Assembly: GCA_015660865.1 (NCBI GenBank)
Contig: JACTUA010000002.1
Coordinates: 186,548-250,547, forward strand
Length of the DNA: 64,000 bases
Source: Methanomicrobiales archaeon
Lineage (GTDB): Archaea > Halobacteriota > Methanomicrobia > Methanomicrobiales > JACTUA01
Direction of reading: 5' to 3'
Position 1 is the first letter of the stretch; each line of letters opens with the position of its first letter. Positions 63,003 to 64,000 of this stretch are shown one piece after another. The position numbers were made by a program, and so were the translations under genes. The notes under the pieces were generated by a model, which saw only the letters and a program-made list of their open reading frames with translations, searched no databases and was not told where the DNA came from.

Positions 63003-64000
63003 CTATGCCACCTCCTCGCGAAGGCCGTAAAAGAGGTCCCCTTCGCCCTTCTCGGCGAGGGTGACGATCCGCTCGATGTCCCGCTTCCTCATGTCCCTCC
63101 CGCCAAGTCCGACTATATAATCGAGCACCGGGATCCCCGAGCCATAGAGGACGTCCTTCACCTCGAGCCCGACGGCGCCCTTGGAGCCGAGGGAGATATT
63201 CTTGTCAAGGACCGCGACCCGCTTTGCTCCCTTGAGGGCCGCGGCGACCTCCTCGCCCGGGAACGGCCGGTAGGTGCGGATCTTGAGGAGCCCCACCTTC
63301 CTCCCTGCCCCGCGCATCTCGTCGATCGCATCCTTGGCAGTGCCGCAGAGGGAGCCCATCGCCACGAGCACCGTCTCCGCGTCCTCGAGCCGGTAGCCCT
63401 CGACGAGGGCACTGTAGTCACGCCCGAATTTCTCTTTGAACTCCTTCCCTGCCTCCCGGATCTTCTCCCTGGACTGCTGCAGGGCCTGGTCGATCGCGTA
63501 CCGGAACTCCATGTAGTACTCCGGGAACGCGAACATGCCGAAGGAGATAGGATCTTTTGCATCCAGGCGCTGGCAGGGGTTGAACTTCGGGAGGTAGGCA
63601 TCCACCTCCTCCTGGGTGGGCATGTCCACGGGCTCGTACGTATGGGAGAGGATGAACCCGTCGAAGCAGACCATGGCCGGGAGGAGTATCTTCTGGTCCT
63701 CAGCCACCTTGTATGCCAGGTAGTGGAGATCGGCTGCCTCCTGGTTGTCCTCGGCGTAGAACTGGAGCCACCCCGAGTCCCGGAGGGAGATGGAGTCCTG
63801 CTGGTCGTTCCAGATGGAGAGGGGGGCCGAGATGGCGCGGTTCGCGATCGTCATCACCATGGGGAGGCGCATCCCTGCCAGGTTGAAGCAGACCTCGAAC
63901 ATGAGCGCGAGCCCCTGGGAGGAGGTGGCCGAGTAGGCCCGGGACCCTGCGGCCACGGCGCCCAAACAGGCCGAGAGAGCCGAGAACTCCGATTCAACGG
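63003..64000 (-). CDS. porA: Pyruvate:ferredoxin oxidoreductase alpha subunit, partial (5' end outside window)
   Basis: The frame is open to the right edge: VESEFSALSACLGAVAAGSR is the conserved PorA segment just after the missing N-terminus. TATSSQGLALMFE, CFDGFILSHT and VAVLDKNISLGSKGA follow. About 332 residues are present of about 380-400. PorG and PorD, the other usual subunits, would lie upstream outside the window. Confidence 0.95.
   Translation of the reverse strand, partial: VESEFSALSACLGAVAAGSRAYSATSSQGLALMFEVCFNLAGMRLPMVMTIANRAISAPLSIWNDQQDSISLRDSGWLQFYAEDNQEAADLHYLAYKVAEDQKILLPAMVCFDGFILSHTYEPVDMPTQEEVDAYLPKFNPCQRLDAKDPISFGMFAFPEYYMEFRYAIDQALQQSREKIREAGKEFKEKFGRDYSALVEGYRLEDAETVLVAMGSLCGTAKDAIDEMRGAGRKVGLLKIRTYRPFPGEEVAAALKGAKRVAVLDKNISLGSKGAVGLEVKDVLYGSGIPVLDYIVGLGGRDMRKRDIERIVTLAEKGEGDLFYGLREEVA

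Overview
The window is a GC-rich archaeal chromosome segment, most likely from a hydrogenotrophic methanogen of the order Methanomicrobiales. This rests on an archaeal 16S-tRNA-Ala-23S-tRNA-Cys-5S operon, TATA/BRE-type promoters, archaeal ribosomal proteins (L7Ae, S28e, L24e, S10 beside EF-1alpha), a split GMP synthase glutaminase, a hexulose-phosphate synthase/RraA fusion, archaeal CobT/CobZ/CobS, a CetZ-like tubulin homologue, a small Dsr-like siroheme protein, and PorA/PorB. The genus cannot be fixed from sequence reading alone. Functional names come from recognised motifs and family memory; no database search was run.

Layout. 1-3.3 kb: 3' part of smc, then scpA, separated by an exact 52-bp tandem duplication. 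3.3-8.7 kb: rRNA operon with two candidate promoters, pre-rRNA processing stems, tRNA-Ala and tRNA-Cys. 8.7-11.2 kb: an accessory zone built on the 3' end of the 5S gene, with two further degenerate 5S copies, an AT-rich Mrr-like nuclease gene between copies 1 and 2, and a HepT/MntA toxin-antitoxin pair between copies 2 and 3. 11.3-20 kb: DEAD-box-type helicase, DUF1848 protein, HEAT-repeat proteins, aldo/keto reductase, two peroxiredoxins, tRNA-Gln, PsbP-like membrane protein. 20-26 kb: beta-propeller surface protein, XerA-type recombinase, a wrecked methyltransferase gene, an intact methyltransferase, a secreted protein. 26-35.7 kb: phosphohexomutase, an about 1190-residue helical-repeat protein, acylphosphatase, a Cas1 homologue with no CRISPR context, arginine deiminase and carbamate kinase. 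35.8-45.8 kb: two phenylacetate-CoA ligase paralogues with an ACT protein, HPS/RraA, UPF0305, nitroreductase, YkgJ-type protein, GuaA glutaminase, the cobT / cobZ-cobS cobalamin cluster, and Dsr-LP. 46-64 kb: EF-1alpha/S10, membrane glycosylation genes, a CetZ-like gene with a surface protein, L7Ae-S28e-L24e-ndk, nitrilase, threonine synthase, LysE exporter, and porB/porA running off the right edge.

The most noteworthy signals are: (1) apparent repeated insertion of defence-type cassettes at the 3' end of the 5S rRNA gene, with 42-49 bp exact direct repeats; (2) a stand-alone Cas1 homologue in which the usual catalytic Glu appears replaced; (3) tandem duplications exactly across two gene junctions (smc/scpA and lysE/porB), the first creating a chain of overlapping mini-ORFs; (4) mutually exclusive hairpins resembling an attenuator between two rRNA promoters.
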